This document shows, piece by piece, positions 1 to 9,120 of a stretch of 64,000 nucleotides of DNA. Source of the DNA: Actinomadura coerulea (lineage in GTDB: Bacteria > Actinomycetota > Actinomycetes > Streptosporangiales > Streptosporangiaceae); NCBI RefSeq assembly GCF_014208105.1, contig NZ_JACHMQ010000001.1:434001-498000 (forward strand). Direction: 5' to 3'. The notes under the pieces are model-generated. The model ran no database searches and was not told the DNA's origin. It saw only the letters and a list, made by a program, of their open reading frames with translations. Both the position numbers and the translations under genes were made by a program. Position 1 is the stretch's first letter, and each line of letters opens with the position of its first letter.

Positions 1-95
1 CCACGCTGCGCGCGCAGCAGCGGCAGATCAAGGTGAAGATCGGTTTCTACCGGGAGGCGTCGTTGACCTGCGAGCCCGCCCCCGCCTCCGCCTGA
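1..95 (+). CDS. C-terminal end of an unidentified protein (partial)
   Basis: A frame is open from the first base of the window to a TGA at 93-95, giving about 30 residues that end in a Pro/Ala-rich tail. Almost every third codon position is G or C, as expected for coding DNA in this genome. That is the only support, because the fragment is too short to place in a family. It converges on and overlaps the 3' end of the next gene by about 49 bases. It could also be a chance open frame in GC-rich DNA. Confidence 0.3.
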   Translation, partial: TLRAQQRQIKVKIGFYREASLTCEPAPASA

Positions 96-472
96 GCGAG
101 GGCGCGCTCCGCGCGCTCCCACGTCCCGGCCGGATCGAAGGCGTCCGCCCACCAGGTGTCGGCGCGGATCGTCCCGCGCCGCCGGAACCTGCGCATGACG
201 GCGACGTGCGGCGGCCAGGCGACGAAGCCGCGCAGCGCGGCGTCGCCGGTCCAGACCGAGACGGAGCCGCACCTGCGCCGGCGGAGGTCGGTCCACAGCC
301 ACAGGCCGACGGCGCCCTCCAGGTCGGGCCACGACCGGCGCAACGCCATGCCCGCGCGGAAGGCCCTCGGCAGGTCGAGGGTGTGCGCGCAGGTGAAGTC
401 GGTGACGCTGACGAGGACCGGGCCCGTCGCCCGGACCGACCCGGCGCGCCAGCGGGTCCTCAGGAGCGCCAT
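47..472 (-). CDS. Small conserved protein, possibly monooxygenase-like fold
   Basis: The product is about 141 residues, starting at the ATG whose complement lies at 470-472. The sequence is rich in Trp and Arg (segments such as LWLWTDLRRRRC and FVAWPPHVAVMRRFRRRG) and has no signal peptide or membrane segment. The arrangement recalls small dimeric alpha-beta-barrel proteins of the DUF3291/antibiotic-monooxygenase type, but this is only an impression. It overlaps the end of the upstream DinB-like gene by 13 bases, so the two are probably co-transcribed and translationally coupled. No catalytic residues can be assigned. Confidence 0.55.
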   Translation of the reverse strand: MALLRTRWRAGSVRATGPVLVSVTDFTCAHTLDLPRAFRAGMALRRSWPDLEGAVGLWLWTDLRRRRCGSVSVWTGDAALRGFVAWPPHVAVMRRFRRRGTIRADTWWADAFDPAGTWERAERALAQAEAGAGSQVNDASR

Positions 473-1068
473 GAGGGGTCCCGGCCGAGGAGGGTGAGCA
501 GGCGGTCCCGCGGCTCCGCGCCGGCCGGGGAGGGGACGGACGAGGCGAACGAGTCGCCGGGGCCCCGGCCCTCCTCGGGGACTATGGCGGCGACCTTCAG
601 GGACGCCTCCACGAGTTCGCCGGCGGGCTCCCAGGCGGCGCCGATCGAGGCGGCGACGTCCCAGGCGTGCACGACGAGGTCGACGAAGTGGAAGCTGATC
701 GCAAGCGCGGCCGGGAAGGCGCCGCCGTCGCGGACCTCGGGGAGGGCGAACCCGGCGTCCAGGGCCACCGCTGCGAAGGCCTCCGTCACGAGGTCGGCGG
801 AGGCCCGCGCCGCGGCGAGGGGGTCGTCGCCGAGGTCGCCGCCCCGCCAGGCGGACAGCCGCGCGCCCTCGCCCCGGGCGGCGGCCGCGAAGCCCTCGTC
901 CTGGCTCACCTGGTGGCGCAGCAGGCCGTGCAGGGTCCAGTCGGGGCACGGCGTCGGCAGGCGCAGCGCGTCCGGCTTCACCTGCGCGACGACGGACAGA
1001 TAGAGATCGGCCGCTTTCCGGTCGAGTGGCCGGAAATCGGTGGTGAGCAGTTCGTTGAGCAGGTCCAT
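460..1068 (-). CDS. DinB/maleylpyruvate isomerase-like (TIGR03086-type) protein
   Basis: The 202-residue cytosolic protein has the hallmarks of the mycothiol-dependent maleylpyruvate isomerase N-terminal / TIGR03086 group: PTPCPDWTLHGLLRH at about 38-52 and FVDLVVHAWDVA at about 128-139. The likely three-His metal site is H52, H127 and H134. Family members are four-helix DinB-fold metalloproteins, and some use mycothiol as a cofactor, which fits an actinomycete. The substrate is unknown. It is the first gene of a two-gene minus-strand unit and is transcribed divergently from a MocR-type regulator 82 bases away, so that regulator may control it. Confidence 0.75.
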   Translation of the reverse strand: MDLLNELLTTDFRPLDRKAADLYLSVVAQVKPDALRLPTPCPDWTLHGLLRHQVSQDEGFAAAARGEGARLSAWRGGDLGDDPLAAARASADLVTEAFAAVALDAGFALPEVRDGGAFPAALAISFHFVDLVVHAWDVAASIGAAWEPAGELVEASLKVAAIVPEEGRGPGDSFASSVPSPAGAEPRDRLLTLLGRDPSWRS

Positions 1069-1150
1069 GCCGCCACGCTAGGGAGTCGCAGAGGCCCAGG
1101 TACAGGTCCAAAATTGCGCATAATGACTGAGCCGATTTAGGCTCGGCGCC
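1069..1150. promoter_or_regulatory. Divergent promoter region, DinB-like gene / MocR regulator
   Basis: These 82 bases lie between two divergent starts and contain the only AT-rich patch locally (around 1109-1125). CATAAT at 1119-1124 could be a -10 element for the rightward gene. No convincing -35 hexamer or perfect operator is visible. MocR regulators commonly bind the shared intergenic region with their target gene, so this is the expected binding site by position only. Confidence 0.4.
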
Positions 1151-2569
1151 GTGGACCTCCACGTGAGCCTGGTGGGGCGCCGCGACCTCGCCGGGCAGAT
1201 CTACGGCCAGCTGCGCGCCGCGATCCTGGACGGCCGGCTGCGCGCGGGCGAGGCGCTCCCGCCGACGCGCGAGCTGGCGCGGCGCCTGGCGATCTCGCGC
1301 AACACGGTCGGCGTCGCCTACGACCGGCTGGCGGCCGAGGGGTTCCTGACGAGCCGGGTGGGCGCGGGGACGTTCGTCCGGGAGACCGGGTCCGCCGCGC
1401 GCGGCGCGCCCTCGCCCTCGGCCTCGCCGCTGCGGCCGCGCGCCGTGTGGCGGGAGGTGTCGGTCTGGCCGGCGCCGATGCCCGGGATCCGGTGGGACTT
1501 CCGCGCCGGACTGCCCGACGTGCGGCTGTTCCCTTACGAGGCCTGGCGGCGGATCACGTCGGGCCTGCTGCGGCCGTCGGGGCTGGCCGACCCCGCCTCG
1601 GCGGCGGACCCTGCCGGGCTGCCCGCCCTGCGCGAGGCCGTCGCCCGGCACGTGGGCGTCTCGCGGTCGGTGCGGGCGAGCGCGGCCGACGTCGTCGTCA
1701 CCTCCGGCGTCCAGCAGGCCCTCGACCTGATCGTCCGGGTCCTCCTGGAACCGGGCGACGTGGTGGCCGTGGAGGACCCCGGATACCCGCCCGTGCGGAT
1801 GCTCCTCGCCGCCGCCGGGATGCGGGTGCGCGGCGTGCCGGTCGACGCCGAGGGGCTCCGGGTGGACGCGCTGCCCGCCGAGGCGCGGGCCGTCTACGTC
1901 ACGCCCTCGCACCAGTTCCCGCTGGGCATGCCGATGTCGCTGCCGCGCCGCAGGGCGCTGCTCGACTGGGCGCGGCGCCGGGACGTGGTGATCGTCGAGG
2001 ACGACTACGACACCGAGTACCGCTACGGCGGGCGGCCCGTCGAGCCGCTGCAGAGCCTCGACGAGGACGGCCGCGTCCTGTACACCGGCACCTTCTCCAA
2101 GATCATGCGGCCGGTGCTGCGGCTGGGGTTCCTGGTGGCGCCCCCGGCGCTGCACCACGCGTTCCGCATGGCGCGCTACGTCTCGTCGTGGCACGCCGAG
2201 CTGCCCGCGCAGGCCGCGCTCGCCCGGTTCATCGACGAGGGGCTGCTCGCCCGGCACATCCGCAGGTCCCGCCGCGAGTACCGGGCGCGGCACGAGCGCG
2301 TCGCCGAGCGGGTCGCCGGGCTGCCGGGGGACCGGCTCGACCTCGTCCCGTCCGAGGCGGGGCTGCATCTGAGCGCGGTGTTCCGGGACGGCGCGGACGA
2401 CGCGGCCGTCGCCGCGAAGGCGCTCGCCGCGGGCGTCGGGCTGTTCGCGCTGTCGGAGTTCGCCGTGACGGGGCCGCCCGGCGCGGGCCTGGTCCTCGGG
2501 TACGGCGCCGTGACGCCGCCCGAGATCGACGAGGGGATGCGCCGGCTGGCGGGGGTCCTTCGCGGCTAG
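1151..2569 (+). CDS. MocR/PdxR-type GntR regulator with aminotransferase domain
   Basis: The 472-residue protein joins an N-terminal GntR winged helix (residues about 10-78, with PTRELARRLAISRNTVGVAY as recognition region) to a fold-type I PLP aminotransferase domain. The PLP-binding lysine is in TGTFSKIMRPVLRLG (K317), and DDYDTEYRY upstream is the usual cofactor-binding segment. MocR proteins sense PLP or an amino-acid-like effector and usually act on a divergent neighbour. Here the divergent target would be the DinB-like gene. The start is GTG at 1151. Its stop codon overlaps the stop of the converging ABC ATPase gene in a shared CTAG. Confidence 0.9.
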   Translation: MDLHVSLVGRRDLAGQIYGQLRAAILDGRLRAGEALPPTRELARRLAISRNTVGVAYDRLAAEGFLTSRVGAGTFVRETGSAARGAPSPSASPLRPRAVWREVSVWPAPMPGIRWDFRAGLPDVRLFPYEAWRRITSGLLRPSGLADPASAADPAGLPALREAVARHVGVSRSVRASAADVVVTSGVQQALDLIVRVLLEPGDVVAVEDPGYPPVRMLLAAAGMRVRGVPVDAEGLRVDALPAEARAVYVTPSHQFPLGMPMSLPRRRALLDWARRRDVVIVEDDYDTEYRYGGRPVEPLQSLDEDGRVLYTGTFSKIMRPVLRLGFLVAPPALHHAFRMARYVSSWHAELPAQAALARFIDEGLLARHIRRSRREYRARHERVAERVAGLPGDRLDLVPSEAGLHLSAVFRDGADDAAVAAKALAAGVGLFALSEFAVTGPPGAGLVLGYGAVTPPEIDEGMRRLAGVLRG

Positions 2570-3840
2570 CGGTGAACGGGCGTGATGCGCCGGCCGTCCG
2601 CGCCGAAGAACAGGACACGGTCCAGGTCGACCGCCAGCGCGACGCGTTCGCCCCGGTCGGGCCGCCCGCCGGGCGCGATGCGGAAGACGAGGTCGGACCG
2701 CCGGTGGTGGCCCGCGTGCTCCTCGGCCGGCTCCTGCGCCTCGGCCGGCCTGCCGAACAGCGCCCGCACCCGGTCGCGCAGCCCGGCCCGCTCCTCCGCG
2801 AGGACCGGGGGCCGCTCGGGACGCCCGACCTCGTTCGCGTCCACCGTGGGGATGCCGGCCTCGGCGTAGGCGAGCCACTCGTGGCCGTGGAACTCGAGCG
2901 CGCGGACCTGGCCGGACAGGACGGTCCCGGACGGGGCGGGCGAGCCCGGGGCGATCGGCATCATCGTGTCGGGGCGGATCCCGACGATCACGGGCCGGCC
3001 CTGATGGCTGATCAGCGCGGACGCCCGCGGGTCGTCCCAGGGCAGGGTGAGCCGCTGCGGTCCGAGGTCGAGCATCAGCCCCTGGCCCTCGACCGCCCAC
3101 AGGGTGGCCTGCAGCAGGTTGATCGGAGGCGAGCTGAGGAACGCGGCCACGAACACGGTCGCCGGGTCCTCGTAGATCTGCTCGGGGGTGCCGACGTCCT
3201 CCAGGACGCCGTCGCGCAGCACGGCCATCCGGTCGGCCATCGTCATGGCCTCGACCTGGTCGTGCGTGACGTAGACGGTGGTGGTGCCGCTGGAGCGCAC
3301 CAGCGCGGCGATCTCGACGCGCAGCTCGGTGCGCAGGCCCGCGTCCAGGCTCGACAGCGGCTCGTCCATCAGGAACAGCGACGGCTCGCGGATCAGCGCC
3401 CGCCCGATCGCGGCCCGCTGCCGCTGGCCCCCCGACAGGGTGCGCGGCAACCGGTCGATCATGGTGTTGATGCCGAGCGCGCGCGCCAGCTCGACGACCT
3501 TCGCGGAGGCCTCGGCGCGGTCGTCCCCGGACACCTCCAGCGGGAACATCATGTTGCCCTTGACCGTGCGGTGCGGGTAGAGCGCGCCTTCCTGGAACAC
3601 CATCGCCACGTTGCGGTCGCGCGGCGGCAGGTCGTTGGCCACGGTGCCGTTCAGCCACAGGTCCCCGCCGGTGATCTCCTCCAGCCCGGCGATCATGCGC
3701 AGGATGGTCGACTTGCCGCAGCCGGACGGTCCGAGGAGGACGAACAGCTCCCCGTCGTTGATGCGCAGGCGGACGTTGCGGACCGCCGCGTGCCCGCCGG
3801 GATACACCTTGTCGACGCCGTCCAGCACAACATCCGTCAT
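2566..3840 (-). CDS. Sugar ABC transporter ATPase, MsiK/UgpC-like, orphan
   Basis: This 424-residue ATPase has Walker A GPSGCGKST (37-45), the signature LSGGQ (135-139), Walker B LFLMDE (155-160) and the H-loop VTHDQ. A C-terminal TOBE-type regulatory domain typical of the CUT1/MalK family follows. That domain carries an extra charged segment rich in Glu, Arg and His before the final strands. ATG at 3838-3840 gives the usual N-terminus (MTDVVLDGVDKVYPGG); a longer start exists upstream but is unlikely. No permease or binding-protein gene is adjacent. In actinomycetes such orphan MsiK-type ATPases serve several sugar importers, which is the likely role here. Confidence 0.85.
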   Translation of the reverse strand: MTDVVLDGVDKVYPGGHAAVRNVRLRINDGELFVLLGPSGCGKSTILRMIAGLEEITGGDLWLNGTVANDLPPRDRNVAMVFQEGALYPHRTVKGNMMFPLEVSGDDRAEASAKVVELARALGINTMIDRLPRTLSGGQRQRAAIGRALIREPSLFLMDEPLSSLDAGLRTELRVEIAALVRSSGTTTVYVTHDQVEAMTMADRMAVLRDGVLEDVGTPEQIYEDPATVFVAAFLSSPPINLLQATLWAVEGQGLMLDLGPQRLTLPWDDPRASALISHQGRPVIVGIRPDTMMPIAPGSPAPSGTVLSGQVRALEFHGHEWLAYAEAGIPTVDANEVGRPERPPVLAEERAGLRDRVRALFGRPAEAQEPAEEHAGHHRRSDLVFRIAPGGRPDRGERVALAVDLDRVLFFGADGRRITPVHR

Positions 3841-4107
3841 CGAGTCCGCCTGGGGGTGGGCAAATCTACGGTGGGCCATCTCATCGCGGTGCGGTCCACG
3901 TTGTCCAGAGTAAAACCGGGGTTACCCGCCGTTAACCCGGCCGAGTCCGGCCATGATCGTATATTCCGGCGCCGCGGGATGTTTCCCGGCTTCGAGCTGC
4001 TCGGAGGCCGTGCCGGGGGGACCGGCGGACCGCCGCCCTGGAGATCGGCGCTCCGCCGTGTCACCTTTGATCACGAAGCCCGTCCGGGGTTCGAAGGAGG
4101 AGCTCCC

Positions 4108-5652
4108 ATGCCCGACTCCCCACCCGCCGTCACCCGCCGCGCCTTCCTGCACCGCACCGGCGCGGGCGCCGTCCTGCTCGCGGGCGGCGTGCTCGCCGGC
4201 GGAACCGCCGCCGCCGCGCCGGCCGGCCGATCCGCCCTCGCCGGCCCCGCCCGCGGGCCCGCGCCCGCCGACCTCGACCCGCTGGCCCTGCTGAGGAAGA
4301 TGCTGTCGTTCGACACCCAGAACTTCGGGGAGGGCGGCGCCACCCGTGCCCACGCCGAGATGCTCAAGGCGGTCTGGGAGGCCGCGGGGGTCCCCGCGCA
4401 GATCGTCCCCACGCCGAAGAAGGACAACGTCCACCTGATCGCCAGGATCGAGGGCGCCACCGCGGCGCCGCCGCTGCTGCTGCTCGGACATTCCGATGTC
4501 GTTCCGGTGGAACGTGACAAATGGTCAGTCGACCCGTTCGCCGGAATCGTTCGCGACGGGGAGGTCTACGGCCGCGGCGCCCTGGACATGAAGGGCGCCA
4601 ACTCCGCGAACATCAGCGCCCTGCTCAGGCACGTCAAGGAGGGCGCGAGGTTCGACCGCGACATCATCGTCCTCACCGACTGTGACGAGGAGGCCGGGCA
4701 GTACGGCTCCCACTGGCTGGCCGAGCACCACTGGGACAAGATCAACGCGGGCATGGTGCTCACCGAGGGCGGCTGGTTCCTCGCCCAGAAGGACCGGCGG
4801 ACGCCGATGCTCATCACGGTGACCCGCCAGGACAAGGTCTACTTCAACCTCGACCTCGCCGCCGGCGGCACCGCCACCCACTCCTCCAAGCCCAACCCCG
4901 ACTCGGCCATCGCCCGGCTCTCCCGCGCCGTCGCCGACCTCGACACCTGGCTCGCGCCGGTCGCGCTCACCCCCGTGACGCGGGAGTACTTCGGCGCGCT
5001 GGCCAAGGCCACCGACGACCGCCCGTTCGAACGGGCGCTGCGGCTGCTGCTGTCCGCCCGCTCCCAGCAGGCCCGCGAGCGGGCGGCCGCGCTCGTCGTC
5101 AGGCGCAGCTCCTACCCGTGGCTCCACCAGGCCCTCCTCCGCACGACGCACGCCTTCGTGATCGAGGACGCGGGCTACAAGGAGAACGTCATCCCGTCCA
5201 AGGCCACGCTGCGCCTCAACTGCCGGGGCGTCCCCGGCGGCCAGCGGCCGCGCGACTTCCTGGCCGCGATCCGGCGGCGCCTCGCCGACCGCGAGGTGAC
5301 CGTCGCGCTCGCGGGCAATCCGGGGGAGTCGGAGGAGGACGCTCTCAAGAGGCTGGACGAGACCTGGGCCAAGGCGCCGTCCAGCCTGGACTCGCCCCTG
5401 TTCAGGGCCATCGGCGCCGCCGCCGCCGAGACCTATCCGGACGCGGTCTTCGCGCCCGCCCTGTTCGAGGCCGGGACGAGCCTCTCGCCGTGGACCTCCA
5501 AGGGCGTCCCCGGTTACGGCGTCTACCCCTACGTCGTCGACAACGACCAATTGATCGCGATGCACGGCAACGACGAGCGCATCGCCGTCGAGGCGCTCAA
5601 GCAGGGCACGGAGTTCATGTACAGGCTCTTCGGCCGCTTCCGGGCGGGCTGA
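4108..5652 (+). CDS. Tat-exported M20 family metallopeptidase
   Basis: The 514-residue zinc peptidase/deacylase begins with a twin-arginine signal (TRRAFLHRTG, 9-18) followed by an Ala-rich hydrophobic stretch to about residue 37, so it should be folded before export. M20 metal-site motifs are present: GHSDVVPV (H128, D130), GRGALDMKG (D160) and DCDEEAG (191-197). The HSSKPNPDSAI segment is the dimerisation-domain hallmark. M20 enzymes hydrolyse peptide or acyl-amino-acid bonds; the substrate is not predictable here. A strong GAAGGAGG ribosome site sits just before the ATG. It stands alone, and a hairpin terminator follows the stop. Confidence 0.88.
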   Translation: MPDSPPAVTRRAFLHRTGAGAVLLAGGVLAGGTAAAAPAGRSALAGPARGPAPADLDPLALLRKMLSFDTQNFGEGGATRAHAEMLKAVWEAAGVPAQIVPTPKKDNVHLIARIEGATAAPPLLLLGHSDVVPVERDKWSVDPFAGIVRDGEVYGRGALDMKGANSANISALLRHVKEGARFDRDIIVLTDCDEEAGQYGSHWLAEHHWDKINAGMVLTEGGWFLAQKDRRTPMLITVTRQDKVYFNLDLAAGGTATHSSKPNPDSAIARLSRAVADLDTWLAPVALTPVTREYFGALAKATDDRPFERALRLLLSARSQQARERAAALVVRRSSYPWLHQALLRTTHAFVIEDAGYKENVIPSKATLRLNCRGVPGGQRPRDFLAAIRRRLADREVTVALAGNPGESEEDALKRLDETWAKAPSSLDSPLFRAIGAAAAETYPDAVFAPALFEAGTSLSPWTSKGVPGYGVYPYVVDNDQLIAMHGNDERIAVEALKQGTEFMYRLFGRFRAG

Positions 5653-5660
5653 GGTGAGGC

Positions 5661-5695
5661 GCCCCCGCCCCTGCGGTCCGCGCAGGGGCGGGGGC
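5661..5695 (+). terminator. Hairpin terminator after the M20 peptidase gene
   Basis: The arms 5661-5675 and 5681-5695 are a perfect 15-bp GC-only inverted repeat around a 5-base loop, starting 9 bases after the stop codon. There is no T-tract, as is common for actinomycete terminators. Confidence 0.75.
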
Positions 5696-5744
5696 CCACC
5701 CATGCCCGTCGCGGTGCGATGCCCTCGATGTCACGGGCCCGCCG

Positions 5745-5750
5745 TAGACT
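5745..5750 (+). promoter_or_regulatory. -10 element for a leaderless dnaG transcript
   Basis: TAGACT matches the actinobacterial TANNNT -10 consensus. It ends 8 bases before the GTG start of dnaG, so the transcript would begin at or next to the start codon. There is no ribosome-binding site before that GTG, which agrees with a leaderless message. No clear -35 is seen. Confidence 0.5.
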
Positions 5751-5758
5751 CCTTGGTC

Positions 5759-7741
5759 GTGGCAGGCCGGATTCGCAATGAGGACATCGCACTCGTACGG
5801 GAGCGCTCGTCCATCGCCGACGTGATCGGCGAGTACCTGCAGCTGCGCAGTGCGGGCGGCGGCAATCTCAAGGGCCTGTGCCCGTTCCATGACGAGAAGT
5901 CCCCGTCGTTCAACGTGACGCCCTCGCGCGGGCTGTACTTCTGCTTCGGCTGCGAGGCGGGCGGCGACGTCATCAAGTTCGTCCAGGAGATCGAGCACCT
6001 GACCTTCGGCGAGTCGGTGGAGCGGCTCGCCGCCCAGGCCGGGATCCAGCTGCGCTACGAGGAGGGCGGCGGGCGCGGCCCCCGCCAGGACGGCGGGCAG
6101 CGCGCCCGGCTGGTCGAGGCGCACCGGGCGGCCGCCGAGTACTACGCCGAGCAGCTGAACTCCGCCGCCGGCGCGCCCGGCCGCACGTTCCTGTCCGAGC
6201 GCGGCTTCGAGGCCGCCGACGCCGAGCGCTTCGGGGTCGGGTTCGCGCCCCGCGAGTGGGAGGGCCTCGTCCGGCATCTGCGCGGGCGCGGCTTCGCCGA
6301 CCGCGACATCGTCGCCGGCGGCCTGGCCAAGGAGGGGCGGCGCGGCCCCATGGACCGGTTCCGCGGCCGCCTGATGTGGCCGATCCGCGACCTGTCCGGC
6401 GACGTCATCGGGTTCGGCGCGCGGCGCCTCTTCGAGGACGACGACGGCCCCAAGTACCTGAACACCCCCGAGTCGCCGCTCTTCCACAAGAGCTCGGTGC
6501 TGTACGGGGCCGACCTCGCCAAGAAGGAGATCGCCCGGCGGCGGCAGGCCGTGGTGGTCGAGGGCTACACCGACGTGATGGCCTGCCATCTGGCGGGCGT
6601 CCCGACGGCCATCGCCACCTGCGGCACGGCGTTCGGCGACGAGCACATCAAGGTGCTGCGCCGCCTGCTGATGGACCAGGACGAGTTCCGCGGCGAGGTG
6701 ATCTTCACCTTCGACGGCGACGCGGCCGGCCGCAAGGCGGCGCTGCGCGCCTTCGACGACGAGCAGAAGTTCGTGTCCCAGACGTTCGTGGCCGTCCAGC
6801 CGGACGGCCTCGACCCGTGCGACCTGCGCATCCGGCACGGCGACGCGGCGGTGCGCGACCTCGTGGCGTCCCGGCTGCCCCTGTTCGAGTTCGCCGTGCG
6901 CAGCGCGATCGAGCAGCACGACCTCGACACGGTCGAGGGGCGCCTCGGCGCGCTGGACGCGGCCGCCCCGGTCGTCGCCGCCATCAAGGACCGCTCCCGC
7001 CGCCACATGTACGCGGTCAACCTGGACCGCTGGCTCGGCATCATGGACGAGCAGTTCGTGCTGCGCCGCGTCCGGGAACTGGCCGGCCGGCAGCACGGCC
7101 GCGCGCAGGCGGGAAACGGGCGCGGTCAGAACGGGCGCGGCCAGAACGGGCAGAACGGGCACGGGCGCGCGCAGAACGGCGACGGCCGGGGGAACGGCCC
7201 GGTCGCGGAGAACGGGCGCGGCGGCGACGCGGAGTCCCGGGCGCCGCGGCGCCCCGCCTTCGACCCCTCCGACCCCGAGGTCCAGCGCGAGCGCGAGCTG
7301 CTGAAACTGGCGGTCCAGCGCCCGGCGCTGCTCGGCCCGGCGTTCGACGAGCTCCCGGTCGAGGCGTTCCTCGCGCCCCCGCACACGGCGGTGCGAGCGG
7401 TGATCGCGGAGGCCGGCGGCGTCACGGCGGCGGGGAGCGTCGCGGAGTGGGTCGCCCACCTCCTGGACCGGGCGCCGAACGACCAGGTCAGAGATCTGCT
7501 CACCAAGCTCGGCGTGGAGCCGGTCCGGTCGGCCCAGGAATCGGATGACCGCTATGCCGCGGAATTGCTGGCCCGAATGCAGGAGCGGCAGCTCACGCAC
7601 ATGATCGCGAACGTGAAATCTAAACTCGGGCGGCTGAATCCGGTCGAGGCGGCCGAGGAGTACAACCGGCTCTTCGGTGATCTTGTCGCGCTTGAGCAGC
7701 AGAGACGGGTGTTGCGTGAGCGGGGGCTTGGGTCGCAATAG
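5759..7741 (+). CDS. dnaG: DNA primase DnaG
   Basis: The 660-residue primase makes RNA primers at replication forks and interacts with replicative helicase. The N-terminal CHC2 zinc finger uses C41, H44, C62 and C65 (CPFH...CFGC). The TOPRIM catalytic core has [10 protein letters not shown] (E268) and FTFDGDAAG (D319, D321). A low-complexity Asn/Gly linker (about 447-490, repeated NGRGQNG-like units) separates the core from the C-terminal helicase-binding domain. GTG at 5759 gives the family-typical start ([15 protein letters not shown]), although the frame stays open upstream with an ATG at 5702. The sigma-factor gene follows 42 bases later, recalling the dnaG-rpoD order of other bacteria. 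Confidence 0.97.
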   Translation: MAGRIRNEDIALVRERSSIADVIGEYLQLRSAGGGNLKGLCPFHDEKSPSFNVTPSRGLYFCFGCEAGGDVIKFVQEIEHLTFGESVERLAAQAGIQLRYEEGGGRGPRQDGGQRARLVEAHRAAAEYYAEQLNSAAGAPGRTFLSERGFEAADAERFGVGFAPREWEGLVRHLRGRGFADRDIVAGGLAKEGRRGPMDRFRGRLMWPIRDLSGDVIGFGARRLFEDDDGPKYLNTPESPLFHKSSVLYGADLAKKEIARRRQAVVVEGYTDVMACHLAGVPTAIATCGTAFGDEHIKVLRRLLMDQDEFRGEVIFTFDGDAAGRKAALRAFDDEQKFVSQTFVAVQPDGLDPCDLRIRHGDAAVRDLVASRLPLFEFAVRSAIEQHDLDTVEGRLGALDAAAPVVAAIKDRSRRHMYAVNLDRWLGIMDEQFVLRRVRELAGRQHGRAQAGNGRGQNGRGQNGQNGHGRAQNGDGRGNGPVAENGRGGDAESRAPRRPAFDPSDPEVQRERELLKLAVQRPALLGPAFDELPVEAFLAPPHTAVRAVIAEAGGVTAAGSVAEWVAHLLDRAPNDQVRDLLTKLGVEPVRSAQESDDRYAAELLARMQERQLTHMIANVKSKLGRLNPVEAAEEYNRLFGDLVALEQQRRVLRERGLGSQ

Positions 7742-7783
7742 GCGCCCGTCCCGCGAAAATGGGTCCTGTGATCTAGGCCCCGT

Positions 7784-8959
7784 TTGACGCAGACTGTCTG
7801 CGTGGGCCCTTCGGTGCTGCCAAGCGAGGCGCCATCGGTTGATCAGGTGGCGGACCTCGTCGCACGCGGCAGAGAGCGCGGCGGTGTGACCGTCGAGGAC
7901 GTCGCTGCCGCGCTCGATCGCTCGGACTTGCCGGACGACTCGCTGGAGCGGGTCGTGCGGATGCTCGCAGAGCAGGGGGTGGACGTTCTCGACTCTCAGC
8001 AGGAGACCGAGGACGTCACGCGAGCGGATGAGGGAGACCTCGGCAAGCGGGCGCCGACGAGCGACCTGGTTCGGATCTACCTGAGAGAGATCGGTCGCGT
8101 ACCGCTGCTCACGGCAGAAGATGAGGTAGAACTCGCGAAATCGATCGAGGCGGGACTTTTCGCCGAGGAGAAGATGGCGCGCACCGCCGTCCTCGCCCGC
8201 GGCGAACTGCTCGACCTCGAACTGCTCTCCCGCGAGGGGGCGCGGGCGAAGCAACGGCTGATCGAGGCGAATCTCCGGCTCGTGGTCTCGATCGCCAAAC
8301 GCTACGTCGGCAGGGGAATGCTGTTCCTCGACCTGATCCAGGAGGGAAATCTCGGACTGATCCGCGCGGTCGAGAAATTCGACTACACCAAGGGGTTCAA
8401 GTTCTCCACCTATGCCACCTGGTGGATCCGGCAGGCGATCACCCGGGCGATCGCCGACCAGGCCCGGACGATCCGCATCCCGGTGCACATGGTGGAGACG
8501 ATCAACAAGCTGGTCCGCGTGCAGCGCCAGATGCACCAGGACCTCGGCCGGGAGCCGAGCCCCGAGGAGATCGGCCTGGAGATGGGCCTGTCGCCCGTCC
8601 GGGTCGTGGAGATCCAGCGCATCGCGCAGGAGCCGGTCTCGCTGCAGTCGCCGATCGGCGAGGAGGACTCCGACCTCGGCGACTTCATCGAGGACGCCGA
8701 CGCGGTCGTGCCGATGGAGGCCGCGGCGTTCATCCTGCTGCAGGACCAGCTGGAGGACATCCTCGCCACGCTGTCGGAACGGGAGCAGCGCATCATCCAG
8801 TTGCGCTTCGGCCTGGCCGACGGCCACCCGCGCACCCTCGAGGAGGTGGGGCGCGAGTTCGGCGTGACGAGGGAGCGGATCCGCCAGATCGAGTCCAAGA
8901 CGCTGGCGAAGCTGCGCCACCCGTCCCGGGCCCAGATGCTCCGGGAGTATCTGGAGTGA
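7784..8959 (+). CDS. Sigma-70 family RNA polymerase sigma factor, group 1/2
   Basis: The 391-residue protein has a short region 1.1-like N-terminus (about 15-75), then region 1.2/2 with [16 protein letters not shown], the core-binding/melting segment and [15 protein letters not shown]. Region 3 follows, then region 4.2 with [20 protein letters not shown] near the C-terminus. These are the motifs of principal-type sigma factors that read -10 TATAAT / -35 TTGACA promoters. It lacks the long Ala/Lys-rich N-terminal extension of HrdB, so it may be the principal sigma or a close group 2 relative. The start is uncertain: TTG at 7784 is the furthest upstream, and GTG at 7802 or 7814 are alternatives. 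None has a good ribosome site. Confidence 0.93.
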   Translation: MTQTVCVGPSVLPSEAPSVDQVADLVARGRERGGVTVEDVAAALDRSDLPDDSLERVVRMLAEQGVDVLDSQQETEDVTRADEGDLGKRAPTSDLVRIYLREIGRVPLLTAEDEVELAKSIEAGLFAEEKMARTAVLARGELLDLELLSREGARAKQRLIEANLRLVVSIAKRYVGRGMLFLDLIQEGNLGLIRAVEKFDYTKGFKFSTYATWWIRQAITRAIADQARTIRIPVHMVETINKLVRVQRQMHQDLGREPSPEEIGLEMGLSPVRVVEIQRIAQEPVSLQSPIGEEDSDLGDFIEDADAVVPMEAAAFILLQDQLEDILATLSEREQRIIQLRFGLADGHPRTLEEVGREFGVTRERIRQIESKTLAKLRHPSRAQMLREYLE

Positions 8960-8979
8960 CGCCGGGGCCCGCCCGGCGG

Positions 8980-9012
8980 GCCGCCCTCCCGGCCGTCCGC
9001 CGGGAGGGCGGC
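8980..9012 (+). terminator. Hairpin terminator after the sigma-factor gene
   Basis: The arms 8980-8993 and 8999-9012 form a perfect 14-bp inverted repeat with a 5-base loop, 21 bases after the stop codon. There is no T-tract. Confidence 0.75.
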
Positions 9013-9120
9013 CCCGGGCGCGCCGGCGGCCGCGCCCGGCACGGCGTCCGGCGGTGCGAGAGATACGCGTTACCGCTGTTACGTCGCATTTCGTCCCAAC
9101 CGTGTCCTACCGTGGTGACC

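Noticed and set aside
7790..7800. Small palindrome CAGACTGTCTG at the sigma-factor start as an operator
   Set aside because: It is short and lies inside the possible coding start; expected by chance at this length.
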